Made by a program: the position numbers and the translations under genes | The notes under the pieces: model-generated | Seen by the model: the letters and a program-made list of their open reading frames with translations, nothing else | What the model was told of the DNA's origin: nothing | The model's database searches: none | Part shown: positions 1 to 9,294 of the stretch, in pieces | Layout of the letters: each line of letters begins with the position of its first letter | Position numbering within the stretch: the first letter of the stretch is position 1 | Assembly (NCBI RefSeq): GCF_024053505.1 | Contig: NZ_JAMXQS010000005.1 | Span: 371,655 to 435,654, forward strand | Reading direction: 5' to 3' | Origin: Mesorhizobium liriopis | GTDB taxonomy: Bacteria > Pseudomonadota > Alphaproteobacteria > Rhizobiales > Rhizobiaceae | Length of the DNA stretch: 64,000 nt

Positions 1-157
1 GGATTTCTACATTCTTTGCCCGGACAATGACGTGTCCCGCGCGCTGGATGAAAAGCGGATCGCATGGGCCGCCGGCGACATCGTCGAGAACCGCCCGCCG
101 CTGTCACGGTGGCATCCGGACTGGAAGGACGCGTTCGAAGCTTATCTCAAGCAGTAA
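1..157 (+). CDS. SDR family oxidoreductase, C-terminal fragment (cut by window edge)
   Basis: An open frame runs from the window edge (first full codon at base 2) to TAA at 155-157, giving the last 51 residues of a protein. The segment reads DFYILCPDNDVSRALDEKRI and ends in WHPDWKDAFEAYL. This resembles the C-terminus of short-chain dehydrogenase/reductases of the type that end with a PDN-V-R, W-A-GD and ENRPPLSRWHP pattern. The Rossmann fold and the catalytic Ser-Tyr-Lys lie outside the window, so substrate and cofactor cannot be judged. The aldehyde dehydrogenase starts 135 bases downstream on the same strand, so the two may be co-transcribed. The family call rests on a recalled C-terminal pattern. 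Confidence 0.6.
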   Translation, partial: DFYILCPDNDVSRALDEKRIAWAAGDIVENRPPLSRWHPDWKDAFEAYLKQ

Positions 158-292
158 GGGGCGGGGTGGCTTGGCCGCCTGCATCGACACCCCAGCCGTC
201 CCGTCGCTGCCCCAACAGGAAGCGTCGCCTGCCCTTCCCCACGCTCGCAACTCCACGCTAGGATCGCGCGAGCCAATTCGGAGCGCGATCCC

Positions 293-1720
293 ATGTCCCA
301 CCATCTCCAGTTCTTCATCGACGGCGAATGGGTCGATCCTGTTGTGCCTGCCGTGCTCGATGTGATCGATCCCTCCACGGAAGAAGCCTACACCCAGATT
401 TCCGTGGGCTCGGAGGCGGATGTGAACAAGGCGGTGGCGGCCGCCAAGCGGGCCTTCGAGACCTTCTCTCAGACCACGCCGGAAGAACGTTTGGCCCTGC
501 TCAAGCGTATGCTGGAAGAATACAACAATCGCTTCGAGGATATCGCGCAGGCCGTCAGCCAGGAAATGGGCGCGCCGATCGGGTGGGCGCGCGACGCGCA
601 GGCCTGGGCGGGACGCGCCCATTTCGAGGCGACGATCAAGGGGCTAGAAGAATTCGAGTGGCGGGAAAGGCGTGGCTCGACCATGGTGGTCAAGGAGCCG
701 ATCGGCGTTTGCGCGCTGATCACGCCCTGGAACTGGCCGCTCAACCAGATCGTCTGCAAGGTGGCTCCCGCGCTTGCGGCAGGCTGCACGGTGGTTCTCA
801 AGCCCTCCGAGATCGCGCCGATCAGCGGCGTGATCTTTTCCGAAGCCATGGAAGCGGCCGGCATACCCAAGGGCGTCTACAACATGGTGCAGGGCACGGG
901 CCCTGCGGTCGGCCAGGTGATGGCCGGGCACCCGGATGTGGACATGGTGTCCTTCACCGGCTCGACGCGGGCGGGCATCATCGTGGCAAAGACGGCAGCC
1001 GACACCGTCAAGCGCGTGGCGCAGGAGCTCGGCGGCAAGTCTGCCAACATCATCCTGCCCGATGCCGACCTGGAAGAAGCGGTGACCAAAGGCGTCGAAG
1101 GCTGCTTCGGCAATTCCGGCCAGTCCTGCGATGCGCCGACCCGTATGCTTGTGCCGGCCGACCGCCACGACGAAGCGCTGAGCTATGCCAAGAAGGCCGC
1201 CGACGCCCATGTGGTGGGCGCCCCGCAAGCCGAGAATACCAAGCTCGGCCCGGTCGTCAGCCAGATCCAGTACGACAAGATCCAGGGCCTCATCGAAAAG
1301 GGAATTTCGGAAGGGGCGACGCTCGTGGCCGGCGGCCCGGGGCGCCCCGAGCATCTCAATCGCGGCTACTATGTGCGGCCCACCGTGTTCGGTCATGTGA
1401 AGCCCGGCATGACAATCGAGCGCGAGGAAATCTTCGGCCCCGTGCTTTCGGTCATCTCCTACCAGGACGAAGACGATGCGGTGCGCATCGCCAATGACAC
1501 CGTCTACGGGCTTGCAGCCTATGTGCAGTCGGGCTCGATCGAGAATGCACGCAAGGTGGCGGCCCGGCTGCGCGCGGGCCAGGTCTCGATCAACTATCCG
1601 GAATGGGACACCTTCGCGCCCTTCGGCGGCTACAAACAGTCCGGCAATGGCCGCGAATATGCCGATTGGGCCATCCACGACTTCGTGGAAACCAAAGGCG
1701 TCATCGGCTACGGCGACTGA
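293..1720 (+). CDS. Aldehyde dehydrogenase family protein
   Basis: The 475-residue product has the usual length and layout of the NAD(P)-dependent aldehyde dehydrogenase superfamily. It shows the PWNWPL segment of the cofactor domain, the KPSE motif, FTGSTRAG, the general-base Glu at about residue 245 (QELGGKS) and the nucleophile Cys at about 279 in GNSGQSC. The C-terminal EEIFGPV and PFGGYKQSGNGRE are also present. It oxidises an aldehyde to the acid in the cytoplasm; the substrate is not readable. A GGAG sits about 10 bases before the ATG. The preceding SDR on the same strand suggests an alcohol-to-aldehyde-to-acid pair, which is inference. The stop overlaps the end of a converging open frame by 13 bases. 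Confidence 0.9.
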   Translation: MSHHLQFFIDGEWVDPVVPAVLDVIDPSTEEAYTQISVGSEADVNKAVAAAKRAFETFSQTTPEERLALLKRMLEEYNNRFEDIAQAVSQEMGAPIGWARDAQAWAGRAHFEATIKGLEEFEWRERRGSTMVVKEPIGVCALITPWNWPLNQIVCKVAPALAAGCTVVLKPSEIAPISGVIFSEAMEAAGIPKGVYNMVQGTGPAVGQVMAGHPDVDMVSFTGSTRAGIIVAKTAADTVKRVAQELGGKSANIILPDADLEEAVTKGVEGCFGNSGQSCDAPTRMLVPADRHDEALSYAKKAADAHVVGAPQAENTKLGPVVSQIQYDKIQGLIEKGISEGATLVAGGPGRPEHLNRGYYVRPTVFGHVKPGMTIEREEIFGPVLSVISYQDEDDAVRIANDTVYGLAAYVQSGSIENARKVAARLRAGQVSINYPEWDTFAPFGGYKQSGNGREYADWAIHDFVETKGVIGYGD

Positions 1721-2400
1721 GACGCCTCGAACAGCACCGCGACCTCCCGGTCCCCCTTCATCCGCACCACGCGTCGGGTGAAGCGGGCGATGTCGGGGAC
1801 GCCGCCAAGCACGGCCAGCTCCACGGCGCGCTCGTCCTTCGTTCGCTTCCTGCGCCATTTGGCATAAGGATAGGCATCGAGGGACAGGAAGGTGGAAAGG
1901 CCGCGTTTCACGGGAAACCTGCCGGTGGCCCCGCTGTTTATGAGCGAAAGCGTGATCTGGCAGCGATGGGCCTCGACTAGGGGCCGCGCGTCGATTGTGA
2001 TCACCTCATGCTCGGTCTGCGCATAGGAGCGCGCCGCGAGAAGCTTGAGCAGACGCTTTTTGGACAGCCAGAAGAACACGCGGGCGTTGAGGATACGGTA
2101 CCAGTCTTCCGGCATGAGACCGTCCTGAAGGCAGCGGCGGAGGCTCGCATCGTTCATCGGCTTGTTATCGCGGATGATGCCACCGGCCGTCGTCGCCTTG
2201 TACAACGCCATCGCCTTGGTCAGTTCATCATGCACGATGTGCTGGACACGCGCATCGAGCGAGAGCTGAACAGGTTCGAATGCCCCCTTTACTCCAAGCC
2301 AGCTCATGCGCAGACCGACCAAGCATTGCTGGGCGATCCACTTTTCCGTGCCCGACAGGCCCTGATTGTCAATGTTGGTGAGGCCCAGAACATGGGCCAT
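1708..2400 (-). pseudogene. Chimeric open frame: penicillin-binding-protein remnant joined to a DUF7002-like C-terminus
   Basis: This 230-codon frame has two unrelated parts. Residues 1-72 (MAHVLGLTNIDNQG, then VQLSLDARVQHIVHDEL) match the dimerisation/linker region of FtsI-type penicillin-binding proteins, just before the transpeptidase domain. From about residue 78 it reads MNDASLRRCLQDGLMPEDWY, VFFWLSKKRL, TLSLINSG and GGVPDIA. I associate that pattern with DUF7002-type proteins of unknown function. The join lies near 2170-2187. The PBP part continues upstream in another frame to about 2717. I read the frame as the open product of a deletion between two decayed genes and not as a working fusion. 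The DUF7002 name is from memory. Confidence 0.5.
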
Positions 2401-2717
2401 CTGACTCTCGTCGGGATAGAAGCGCTTGATCCCGAGGCGGGGCCCAACGCCCGGCAGCCCGAGCGCGAGGATATCATGCTGCTGGCGTGGCGTCAGTTGT
2501 GGTTTAAGCCAGACAAACCCGCCTTTCCCTTGAGCTTGTGATAGGTGCCCTCGTGATGAAATTCGGGCAGCGCCGTTGACAGATCTTCGACCACTTCGTC
2601 GACATCCGGGATGCGCCGGAGTTCGGCATACAAGGACGCAACGCGCAGGTCGTTTGCCAGCAGTGCGCCATTGCGGCCGATGATGTCTGGTCGCGAGGTG
2701 CCGACTAGCCGCACCAA
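2188..2717 (-). pseudogene. Frameshifted remnant of an FtsI-like penicillin-binding protein
   Basis: On the minus strand from about 2717 the reading RPDIIGRNGALLANDLRVAS then LRRIPDVDEVVEDL matches the N-terminal region of class B penicillin-binding proteins (division transpeptidase FtsI), where RPDI-RNG-LLA is characteristic. That frame runs out at 2493. The homology continues in a neighbouring frame as GFVWLKPQLTPRQQ, LGLPGVGPR and AHVLGLTNIDNQGL, so a frameshift lies near 2510-2530. There is no transmembrane start and no transpeptidase domain with SxxK, SxN and KTG motifs. A functional ftsI must lie elsewhere. Homology upstream of 2717 is lost. Confidence 0.65.
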
Positions 2718-2804
2718 CCCGTCAGCACTGAAACACTGGAAGGCGATCTCCTCGTTCGGCTCGGCCAGTTCATGGAAGACATCTCAACAGGGGTTTGTCG
2801 CGCG

Positions 2805-3080
2805 ATGATCCGCGAGCGTGTTGAAAACGTCTCGCTGGCACGGATTGCGGCAGACTAAGCGTTCGCCAACCTCGAAACGCTCGTCTGGCGAGCTGCTGAA
2901 CGCGGTGAGCCGGCACCTGCCCCAGATCATCTCATGGACCTCCTCGTGGCGACAGTAATCTACCGCATCGTTTTCGCGGGACAGGCCATCGGGAGAGCTT
3001 ATCAGAACGAGCTTGTGCAACTGGCAGTCGGCTTGGCAGCGAACCATCAATGGTCCGGGCATCAACCAAGCATAGGTTGA
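2805..3080 (+). pseudogene. Possible TetR-type regulator C-terminal remnant
   Basis: One plus-strand frame reads MIRERVENVSLARIAAD, an in-frame TAA at 2856-2858, then AFANLETLVWRAAERGEPAP, LMDLLVATVIYRIVFAGQ and NELVQLAVGL to a TGA at 3078-3080. The spacing of the helices and the VIYRIVF-G segment resemble the ligand-binding C-terminal domain of TetR family repressors. The N-terminal helix-turn-helix is absent. It is therefore a fragment broken by at least one stop, in the same decayed stretch as the PBP remnant. The family call is tentative. Confidence 0.35.
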
Positions 3081-3586
3081 TGATCAGCCGATCGCGCTGG
3101 CCTTGATCAATGAACTGCCGCAATCAGGGTTGAAGCGACCGGTTCATCAAAGGCATCCTTTCATGAACTCCGTTGTCGGCGACTTAGCCAGTTGTTCTCG
3201 AACGCTTCGTTTCAGACTGCATCCTTTCGCGAAGGGCGCATCAACGGCGATCCCAAGTCTGCGTTCAAAATCACGTTTCCCGCTTGCATCGAGTCGGACG
3301 CAGATGAGGGCATTGCTCAACTTGGCTTCGACTTTGCGCTCTGCCGTTCGTCAGTCGTCCAAGTCATGTGGCATGTGAAAGCCCGCCGGCAGGCGTCCAT
3401 GCGGCTCCTGAACCGAAGGCTTGGGCTGCTCAACGGATGGTTTCACCGTGGAAGCCGTCAGCACGGCCCGGATGCCAAGGGGCCGATATCTCTGGAGAAG
3501 CCCGTCGGCCCTTTGTTCCTTTGGCTCGTCGGTGGAATTCATCGGCGTGGCCTCCGGTCGCGTTGTCGAGGTCATGATCGCCATCG
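3081..3586 (+). other. Intergenic stretch downstream of putA, no supported gene
   Basis: Several short frames are open here on both strands, but none shows a recognisable domain, a good ribosome-binding site or an alanine/glycine-rich composition like that of the real neighbours. The sequence sits between the decayed fragments at 1.7-3.1 kb and the stop of putA, and probably belongs to the same degraded region. Confidence 0.5.
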
Positions 3587-6500
3587 TCAGCCGATCGTCA
3601 TGAGACTGGCGTTGCCGCCTGCTGCCGCAGTGTTGATGGAGGTCGAAACCTCTTCGAGCAGCCAGTTGAGACAGTAGGCCTCGCGATCCTCGGTCAGCTC
3701 TTCGGTGGTCGCGGACTGGACGAGAACGAGCGGTCCATCGAGCACCGCGACCTGCTTGTTGACGACGCTTACGCGTGTGGCGTCGCCCTCTATCAGCGCG
3801 CCCGAGAACGGTCCGTCCTTGTTCCAGTCCGAGGTCCAGGAAACCCTTGCGGCAACCGAAGCGGGAAGCCCTGTAAGGGCTGATTCGAGATTGGATGCAC
3901 GGTCGATGGCGACGGTGTTTCCGGTCGCGAGCGCCGCTGCCACGTGGCGATACATCCCGCCAGCCGTCGTGGGAACCAAAAGGATCCGGCCACGCGGATG
4001 GAGTGCGTACAGGTTGCGTTCGCCAACCGGCCCCGCCAATTCGTATTGCAGGCCCAAGGCGGACATGCCGGCGAATTCACGTGCCGCGTCCGCTTCCGCA
4101 TTGTGTCCCCTGCGGCCCAGCCACGACGCGAAATCGCGCAACGCCGGATCCGTGTGGATCGAGCTGTGCTGCGGCGGGACGGGCGCATGCTGGACAAGAC
4201 GGCCGATATACAGCGGACCGCCCGCCTTCGGCCCCGTTCCAGACAGCCCGCGCCCGCCAAATGGCTGCACGCCGACCACGGCGCCGATGATGTTGCGATT
4301 GATGTAGAGATTGCCCGCCTTCACGCGGCCCGTGACATGCTCGATTGTCTCGTCCAGTCGCGTATGCAGGCCGAAGGTCAGACCGTAGCCAGAGTTGTTC
4401 ACGTCATCGATCAGACGATCGAGGTCCTCGCGGCGATAACGGATCACGTGCAGGACCGGGCCGAAGACCTCGCGCGTGAGATCCGACATCTTCGTCAGCT
4501 CGATGATCGTGGGAGCCACGAAGGTGCCCTGCTCTGTGCCCGCCGGCAGCGGCAGCTGCTCCACCTTGCAGCCGAGCGCGCGCATCCTCTCGATGTGGCT
4601 GTCGATCTCCGTTTTGGCCGGCTCGTTGATGACCGGGCCAATATCGATGCGGAGGCGATCGGTGCGGCCGATGGTCAATTCCGCAAGCGCGCCCTTCAGC
4701 ATGGCAAGCGTACGGTCGGCGACCTCTTCCTGAAGGCAGAGCACGCGAAGCGCGGAGCAGCGCTGGCCGGCGCTGTCGAAGGCGGACGCGATGACGTCGG
4801 CGACGACCTGTTCGGCAAGCGCGGATGAATCGACGATCATGCCGTTTTGGCCACCGGTCTCGGCGATCAGCGGAATGGGCTTGCCCGTAGTCGAGAGGCG
4901 CTCGCTCAGTTGCGTCTGGATTTGCCGCGCGACTTCAGTCGAACCCGTGAACATGACGCCTGCCGTTTCAGGCGCGGCGACAAGCGCCGCTCCGAGACGG
5001 CCGCTGCCTGGCACGAATTGCAGCGCGCCACGCGGCACGCCGGCCTCGTGCAGGATTCTCACGCTTTCGAATGCAATGAGCGGGGTGACGCCTGCAGGCT
5101 TCGCCATCACCGCATTGCCGGCAACGAGGGCTGCCGCGACCTGTCCCGTGAAGATAGCCAGCGGGAAGTTCCAGGGGCTGATGCAGAGAACCGCTCCCAG
5201 CGGTGCGTGAGACGGCCCAAGGGTCTTGCGCGCCTGTACCGCGTAATAGCGCAGGAAATCAATTGCCTCGCGCACCTCGCCGATTGCGTTCGCCGCAGAC
5301 TTTCCGGCCTCGCGCATGGCGATCGCCATCAGGAACTCGAGGCGATCCTGCATCAGGTCGGCGGCCTTTTCCAGGCATGCGGCACGCTCGGCAGGCGGAA
5401 CGGCGGACCATTGTACGGCGCCCTTTGCGGCCAGGCGCGCGATCCACGATGCATCCTCCACCTCGACCTCGGTGACGGATCCCACGACGTCTGAATGGTC
5501 TGCCGGATTAATCACGGGCCGCGTCACGCCTTCCTCCGAGCCGTCGGCCAGGAGCGGCTTCGCGTGCAGGCGAGCAGCGGCATTGGCCTCGAGGATGCGG
5601 GAGAGCGCGGCCAGTGTGTTCTCGTTGGAAAGGTCGAGCCCCGTCGAATTGCGACGCTCACGACCATAGAGCTTTGCTGGTGACGCGATCTGATCGTGAG
5701 GCAGCCCGATCACAGGCATCGCTTCGACCACATCGGTGGGATCGGCGACGAGATCGTCGACGGAAACCCTAGGGTCCGAGATACGGTTCACGAAGGACGA
5801 GTTGGCGCCGTTCTCGAGAAGGCGCCGCACGAGGTAGGCCAGAAGCGTCTCATGCGTGCCGACCGGCGCGTAGATGCGGCAGGGGCGGCCAAGTTTTTCC
5901 TTGCCAACCACCTCGTCGTAAAGAGGCTCGCCCATGCCGTGAAGGCACTGGAATTCGTATTCGCCCACCCGAAAATCCGGTCCGGCCAAATGATAGATGG
6001 CGGCGAGCGTCTGGGCGTTGTGGGTAGCAAATTGCGGGAACACGGCATCGCGCGCTCCTAGGAGCTTGCGGGCGCATGCAATGTAGGCCACGTCGGTGTG
6101 GACCTTCCGTGTATAGACCGGAAAGCCTTCCAAGCCTTCGACTTGGGCACGTTTGATCTCGGCGTCCCAATAAGCGCCCTTGACGAGGCGGACCATGATA
6201 CGGCGGTCGGAGCGGCGGGCAAGGTCGATAATGAAGTCGAGCACGAAGGGGCAGCGCTTGCTATAGGCCTGCACGACGAAACCAAGGCCGTTCCAGCCAG
6301 CCAGCTCCTTGTCGAAGCTTAGGCTTTCAAGGAGGTCGAGCGACAGTTCGAGCCTATCGGCCTCCTCGGCGTCGATGTTGAGTCCAATGTCATATTTCAT
6401 GGCGAGCAAAGCGAGCTGCTTCACACGCGGGAGAAGCTCGCCGATCACGCGGCCGGACTGAGCCCGGCTGTAACGTGGATGCAAGGCGGAAAGCTTGATG

Positions 6501-7315
6501 GAAATGCCGGGCCCTTCAGAGACGCCGCGCCCGTCCGAAGCCTTGCCGATGGCGTGGATGGCGTTCTCGTAATCGTGGAAATAGCGCGCTGCGTCGGCCG
6601 CCGTGGTCGCGGCCTCGCCCAGCATGTCATAGGAATAGCGAAAGCCCCGCGCTTCGAGCGGCCGGGAACGCTTGAGCGCCTCGGCAATCGTTTCGCCCGT
6701 GACGAACTGCTCGCCCATCATCCGTATCGCCATGTCGACGCCGCGGCGAATGACCGGCTCTCCGGCACGCGCGATCAGCCGAGTGAGGGCCGCCGCGAGG
6801 TTCCGGTCGTTCACGGTGGAGGTAAGCTTTCCAGTCACCACGAGGCCCCATGTCGCGGCATTGACGAACATGGACTTGGTACCGCCGAGATGCGATTTCC
6901 AATCGCCTTCGGCGACCTTGTCGCGGATAAGGGCGTCGCGGGTTTCGTTGTCAGGAATGCGCAACAGCGCTTCGGCAAGGCACATCAGTGCTACCCCTTC
7001 CTGGCTCGACAAGGAATACTCCTGCACCAAGCCCTCAACGCCGCTACCCTTGTGCTTGGCCCGCAGGGCTTCGATCAGGGTTCGCGCCGTTCCAGCCACT
7101 TCAGCCCTCAAACTCTCGGGCAGCCTTGCCGCCTCGACAAGCAGAGGCAGGCATTCGGTTTCGGGAAGGCGATAGGCGGCGGTGATCGCTTGGCGAAGCG
7201 GCGACTGCGCGCGGATTGGTGGCGCGAAATCCGCGAACGGCCGTGCGGGTTCCGTTTCAACCAACCTCAGGGAAGCAGATGCAGCGGACATGGGTCGTGT
7301 GTTTCCAGATGGCAC
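3587..7315 (-). CDS. putA: Bifunctional proline dehydrogenase / L-glutamate gamma-semialdehyde dehydrogenase PutA
   Basis: The 1242-residue protein has the full PutA layout of alphaproteobacteria. An N-terminal alpha domain is followed by the FAD proline-dehydrogenase barrel (IKLSALHPRYS, NIDAEEADRLELSL, RLVKGAYWD, FATHNA) and then the NAD-dependent aldehyde-dehydrogenase domain. The latter has PWNFPLAIFTGQVAAAL, FTGSTEVA, ETGGQNGMI and the nucleophile Cys near residue 853 in SAGQRCSALR. A C-terminal conserved tail follows. It oxidises proline to glutamate via P5C. No N-terminal ribbon-helix-helix DNA-binding domain is seen, so regulation falls to the divergent Lrp-type gene. The frame opens with GTG at 7315, preceded by GGAAGGA; an ATG at 7291 is a plausible alternative start. 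Confidence 0.96.
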   Translation of the reverse strand: MPSGNTRPMSAASASLRLVETEPARPFADFAPPIRAQSPLRQAITAAYRLPETECLPLLVEAARLPESLRAEVAGTARTLIEALRAKHKGSGVEGLVQEYSLSSQEGVALMCLAEALLRIPDNETRDALIRDKVAEGDWKSHLGGTKSMFVNAATWGLVVTGKLTSTVNDRNLAAALTRLIARAGEPVIRRGVDMAIRMMGEQFVTGETIAEALKRSRPLEARGFRYSYDMLGEAATTAADAARYFHDYENAIHAIGKASDGRGVSEGPGISIKLSALHPRYSRAQSGRVIGELLPRVKQLALLAMKYDIGLNIDAEEADRLELSLDLLESLSFDKELAGWNGLGFVVQAYSKRCPFVLDFIIDLARRSDRRIMVRLVKGAYWDAEIKRAQVEGLEGFPVYTRKVHTDVAYIACARKLLGARDAVFPQFATHNAQTLAAIYHLAGPDFRVGEYEFQCLHGMGEPLYDEVVGKEKLGRPCRIYAPVGTHETLLAYLVRRLLENGANSSFVNRISDPRVSVDDLVADPTDVVEAMPVIGLPHDQIASPAKLYGRERRNSTGLDLSNENTLAALSRILEANAAARLHAKPLLADGSEEGVTRPVINPADHSDVVGSVTEVEVEDASWIARLAAKGAVQWSAVPPAERAACLEKAADLMQDRLEFLMAIAMREAGKSAANAIGEVREAIDFLRYYAVQARKTLGPSHAPLGAVLCISPWNFPLAIFTGQVAAALVAGNAVMAKPAGVTPLIAFESVRILHEAGVPRGALQFVPGSGRLGAALVAAPETAGVMFTGSTEVARQIQTQLSERLSTTGKPIPLIAETGGQNGMIVDSSALAEQVVADVIASAFDSAGQRCSALRVLCLQEEVADRTLAMLKGALAELTIGRTDRLRIDIGPVINEPAKTEIDSHIERMRALGCKVEQLPLPAGTEQGTFVAPTIIELTKMSDLTREVFGPVLHVIRYRREDLDRLIDDVNNSGYGLTFGLHTRLDETIEHVTGRVKAGNLYINRNIIGAVVGVQPFGGRGLSGTGPKAGGPLYIGRLVQHAPVPPQHSSIHTDPALRDFASWLGRRGHNAEADAAREFAGMSALGLQYELAGPVGERNLYALHPRGRILLVPTTAGGMYRHVAAALATGNTVAIDRASNLESALTGLPASVAARVSWTSDWNKDGPFSGALIEGDATRVSVVNKQVAVLDGPLVLVQSATTEELTEDREAYCLNWLLEEVSTSINTAAAGGNASLMTIG

Positions 7316-7462
7316 TCATGGAACCGTTCCTTCCGGGCTGCGGCATGGCCCGAGACGGGACGGTCGTTTTCGATCCGCGAGGATCATATGGTGAGACCCT
7401 ACCAACTTTCCGATGTGATTTCAGACCTGATTAGGCTAACTCCTAGGCGTCTTTGATCAAAA

Positions 7463-7978
7463 TTGACTGTCGTAGCAGAGAGAATGACCACAGATACTAG
7501 CCTTAAGAGTGAAATCGACCAGTTTGATCGGAAAATCCTCGAAGCGCTATCCGAGGACGGACGGCTTTCAGTAACGAATCTGGCGGAAAAGGTGGGCCTG
7601 TCCAAGACGCCATGCCAACTGCGGATGAAGCGACTGATCGCGGACGGCTATATTGACGGGTTCAAGGCCGTCATAAATCCCTCGAGACTGGGGCTCGAAC
7701 ACATCGCTTTCGCCGAGGTGAAGCTGTCAAACACCCAGCAGGAGGCACTGCATGCCTTCAATCTAGCCGTCAAGAAGATCAAGGAAGTCGAGGAATGCCA
7801 CATGATCGCGGGGCGTTTCGACTACCTCCTGAAAATCCGAACGCGCGACATCCGCCGGTATCGCGAGGTGCTGGGCGAGCGAATTTCCGAGCTTCCCTAC
7901 GTCGCTAGCACCTCCACTAACGTGGCTATGGAAACCGTCAAGGAAAACTGGGGCAGCGGCGAAGGCCGGATCTGGTAA
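7463..7978 (+). CDS. putR: Lrp/AsnC family regulator, PutR-like
   Basis: The 171-residue protein has an N-terminal AsnC-type helix-turn-helix (FDRKILEALSEDGRLSVTNL, VGLSKTPCQLRMKRL) and a C-terminal RAM ligand-binding domain (VEECHMIAGRFDYLLKIRTR). It is divergent to putA with about 150 bases between. In rhizobia and agrobacteria PutR is the proline-responsive activator of putA, and both the sequence type and the position fit. The frame can start at TTG 7463 or ATG 7484; the ATG gives the more usual protein length. The shared intergenic region probably holds its binding sites, but no clear palindrome was identified. Confidence 0.88.
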   Translation: MTVVAERMTTDTSLKSEIDQFDRKILEALSEDGRLSVTNLAEKVGLSKTPCQLRMKRLIADGYIDGFKAVINPSRLGLEHIAFAEVKLSNTQQEALHAFNLAVKKIKEVEECHMIAGRFDYLLKIRTRDIRRYREVLGERISELPYVASTSTNVAMETVKENWGSGEGRIW

Positions 7979-8039
7979 GGTGACCGGCCACCGTAAGATT
8001 CATGTATGCAATTATCGCGCGGCCGGCGAAGCAACATGC

Positions 8040-8240
8040 CGCAGCGTCCGCCTAGAAGATCGCAGACTGGCATGCCGACCGACTTGCCGAATACGTCCCA
8101 GCAAGCCAAGTCCAGCGCTGTCTTGGCGTTCAGGACAGTGGTGCCATCGCATTCTAATCCGAAGGTCCAGCATTCAAAGGGCCGATACTCCACATAGGCC
8201 GGCAGCATATCGCAGACGATGACCTCGCTCGCCCACCCGC
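8040..8240 (-). pseudogene. Fragment of an enolase-superfamily (mandelate racemase type) dehydratase
   Basis: The minus strand reads YVEYRPFECWTFGLECDG followed by AKTALDLACWDVFGKSVG and MPVCDLLGGR. ALD-ACWD-GK-G-PV-LLGG is the end of the N-terminal capping domain of mandelate racemase/muconate lactonising enzymes. The homology stops right after LLGGR, and neither the start nor the metal-binding barrel is present. Only about 60 residues survive. Members of this superfamily act on sugar acids or on hydroxyproline derivatives; the position beside putA makes the latter attractive, but the fragment cannot decide it. Confidence 0.6.
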
Positions 8241-8634
8241 TCGGGTCTGGTCAACGGTCCTGTCCGCGGAACGCGGCAGGGCGAACTTGGCTGGCCATAC
8301 GAACGCAACCGCATGCGACGCGGCATTGCTTGCCGGAAGCGGGCAGTATGGAGCGTTAAGCAGCGCTCGAAAGCTTCCAGCGAACGGTATTCTCGCAGAA
8401 GGAAAACAATAGATTCGTTGCGGAACTGCATGCAGCGAGTCGCGGGGATTGAGCCATGCGTTCTGCCGAGGAGTTTACACGCGCGCGTGCCGATATGCAC
8501 AAGGCTTGCCGTACCGCCGACAGAGTGCTGCCACTCCGGCAGCCCCATTCGTTTGGACGTCCATCTCGTGCGTCAGTCGAGCAGTGTGGCGCTGACGCGC
8601 TACACGCCTTCAGCCGGCTTGGAGAGGCCGTATG
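8241..8634 (-). other. Degraded stretch between two gene remnants
   Basis: No frame in this stretch shows a recognisable domain. Short frames on both strands are open but look random. It separates the dehydratase remnant from the binding-protein remnant and is best read as decayed sequence. Confidence 0.4.
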
Positions 8635-8970
8635 TTACAGTGTGGCCTCGATCTTTTCAGCGACATCCTCTGGAACCCCTTGGTTCAAATGTCCTTGCTC
8701 TCTTGAACAAAGTGCTTGGCGCCCTCCTCGCCGGTTGCCTGATTGTCGGATTCCCAGGCCACAAGCTTGCCGACCGAGTCGTTGCTTCACCCACGCTTGT
8801 TGAAATAGACCATCACTTCGGGGCTGGTCATGTCGGCGAACTGCTTGGTGACAACCGTCATGACATTGTCGATCGCCCAGCCGTTAACCTTTGGATTGTG
8901 GCAGGCAAAATTGGTGATTGACCGCTTCCACTCCGCCGCATCGTGCGGAATGGTAGGCTGGAGCATGCCC
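8635..8970 (-). pseudogene. Remnant of a glycine betaine/proline-type ABC substrate-binding protein
   Basis: On the minus strand the reading LQPTIPHDAAEWKRSI, ACHNPKVNGWAIDNVMTVVT and MTSPEVMVYFNKRG is followed in the same frame by a TGA, then SNDSVGKLVAWESDNQATGE and HFVQESKDI, a second TGA, and after a shift VPEDVAEKIEATL and TAA at 8635. This is the C-terminal half of OpuAC/ProX-like binding proteins. Both internal TGA codons sit where Trp would be expected (KRGW, DIW), suggesting TGG-to-TGA decay plus one frameshift. The N-terminal half and signal peptide are missing. It lies near putA and may be the relic of an osmoprotectant uptake locus. Confidence 0.7.
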
Positions 8971-8976
8971 GTGGCA

Positions 8977-9294
8977 TCAATCCTGTTGGAAGATGTGGCA
9001 GACGGTGCCTTCGCGAAAGCGCTCATCCGCGGGGTCGAACCACGAGCGTGGCTCGAAACGCTCGGCGGTCACGCGAAGATCATGGATCTTGGTCAAAGCC
9101 AGGAAGCGCGGCGCTTCGTCGTCTTCGGGCTTTGCCGCATTGAAGAGCTGCGAGCCGCCGACAAGAAGGTTGTCGGCAGACGAGCGGTAAACCACGTGAG
9201 GGGCGAAGACGCGGGCGAGACGATCGTCGCCATAGCGCAGTTGCACCAGGAAACGCTGGCGGATGGCGTGGCAGAGCTGGGCGCGCGACATGAC
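8977..9294 (-). CDS. Small WYL-like domain protein
   Basis: From an ATG at 9294 the frame gives about 105 residues: AIRQRFLVQLRYGDDRLAR, FAPHVVYRSSADNLLVGG, LALTKIHDLRVT and PRSWFDPADERF. This strand pattern resembles a stand-alone WYL-type domain, a ligand-binding module found in bacterial regulators and defence-associated proteins, without its usual helix-turn-helix. The ribosome-binding site is weak. The frame can extend upstream to 9429, but that part looks unlike coding sequence. Its stop falls at the edge of the binding-protein remnant, so it may itself be truncated. Confidence 0.45.
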   Translation of the reverse strand, partial: VMSRAQLCHAIRQRFLVQLRYGDDRLARVFAPHVVYRSSADNLLVGGSQLFNAAKPEDDEAPRFLALTKIHDLRVTAERFEPRSWFDPADERFREGTVCHIFQQD

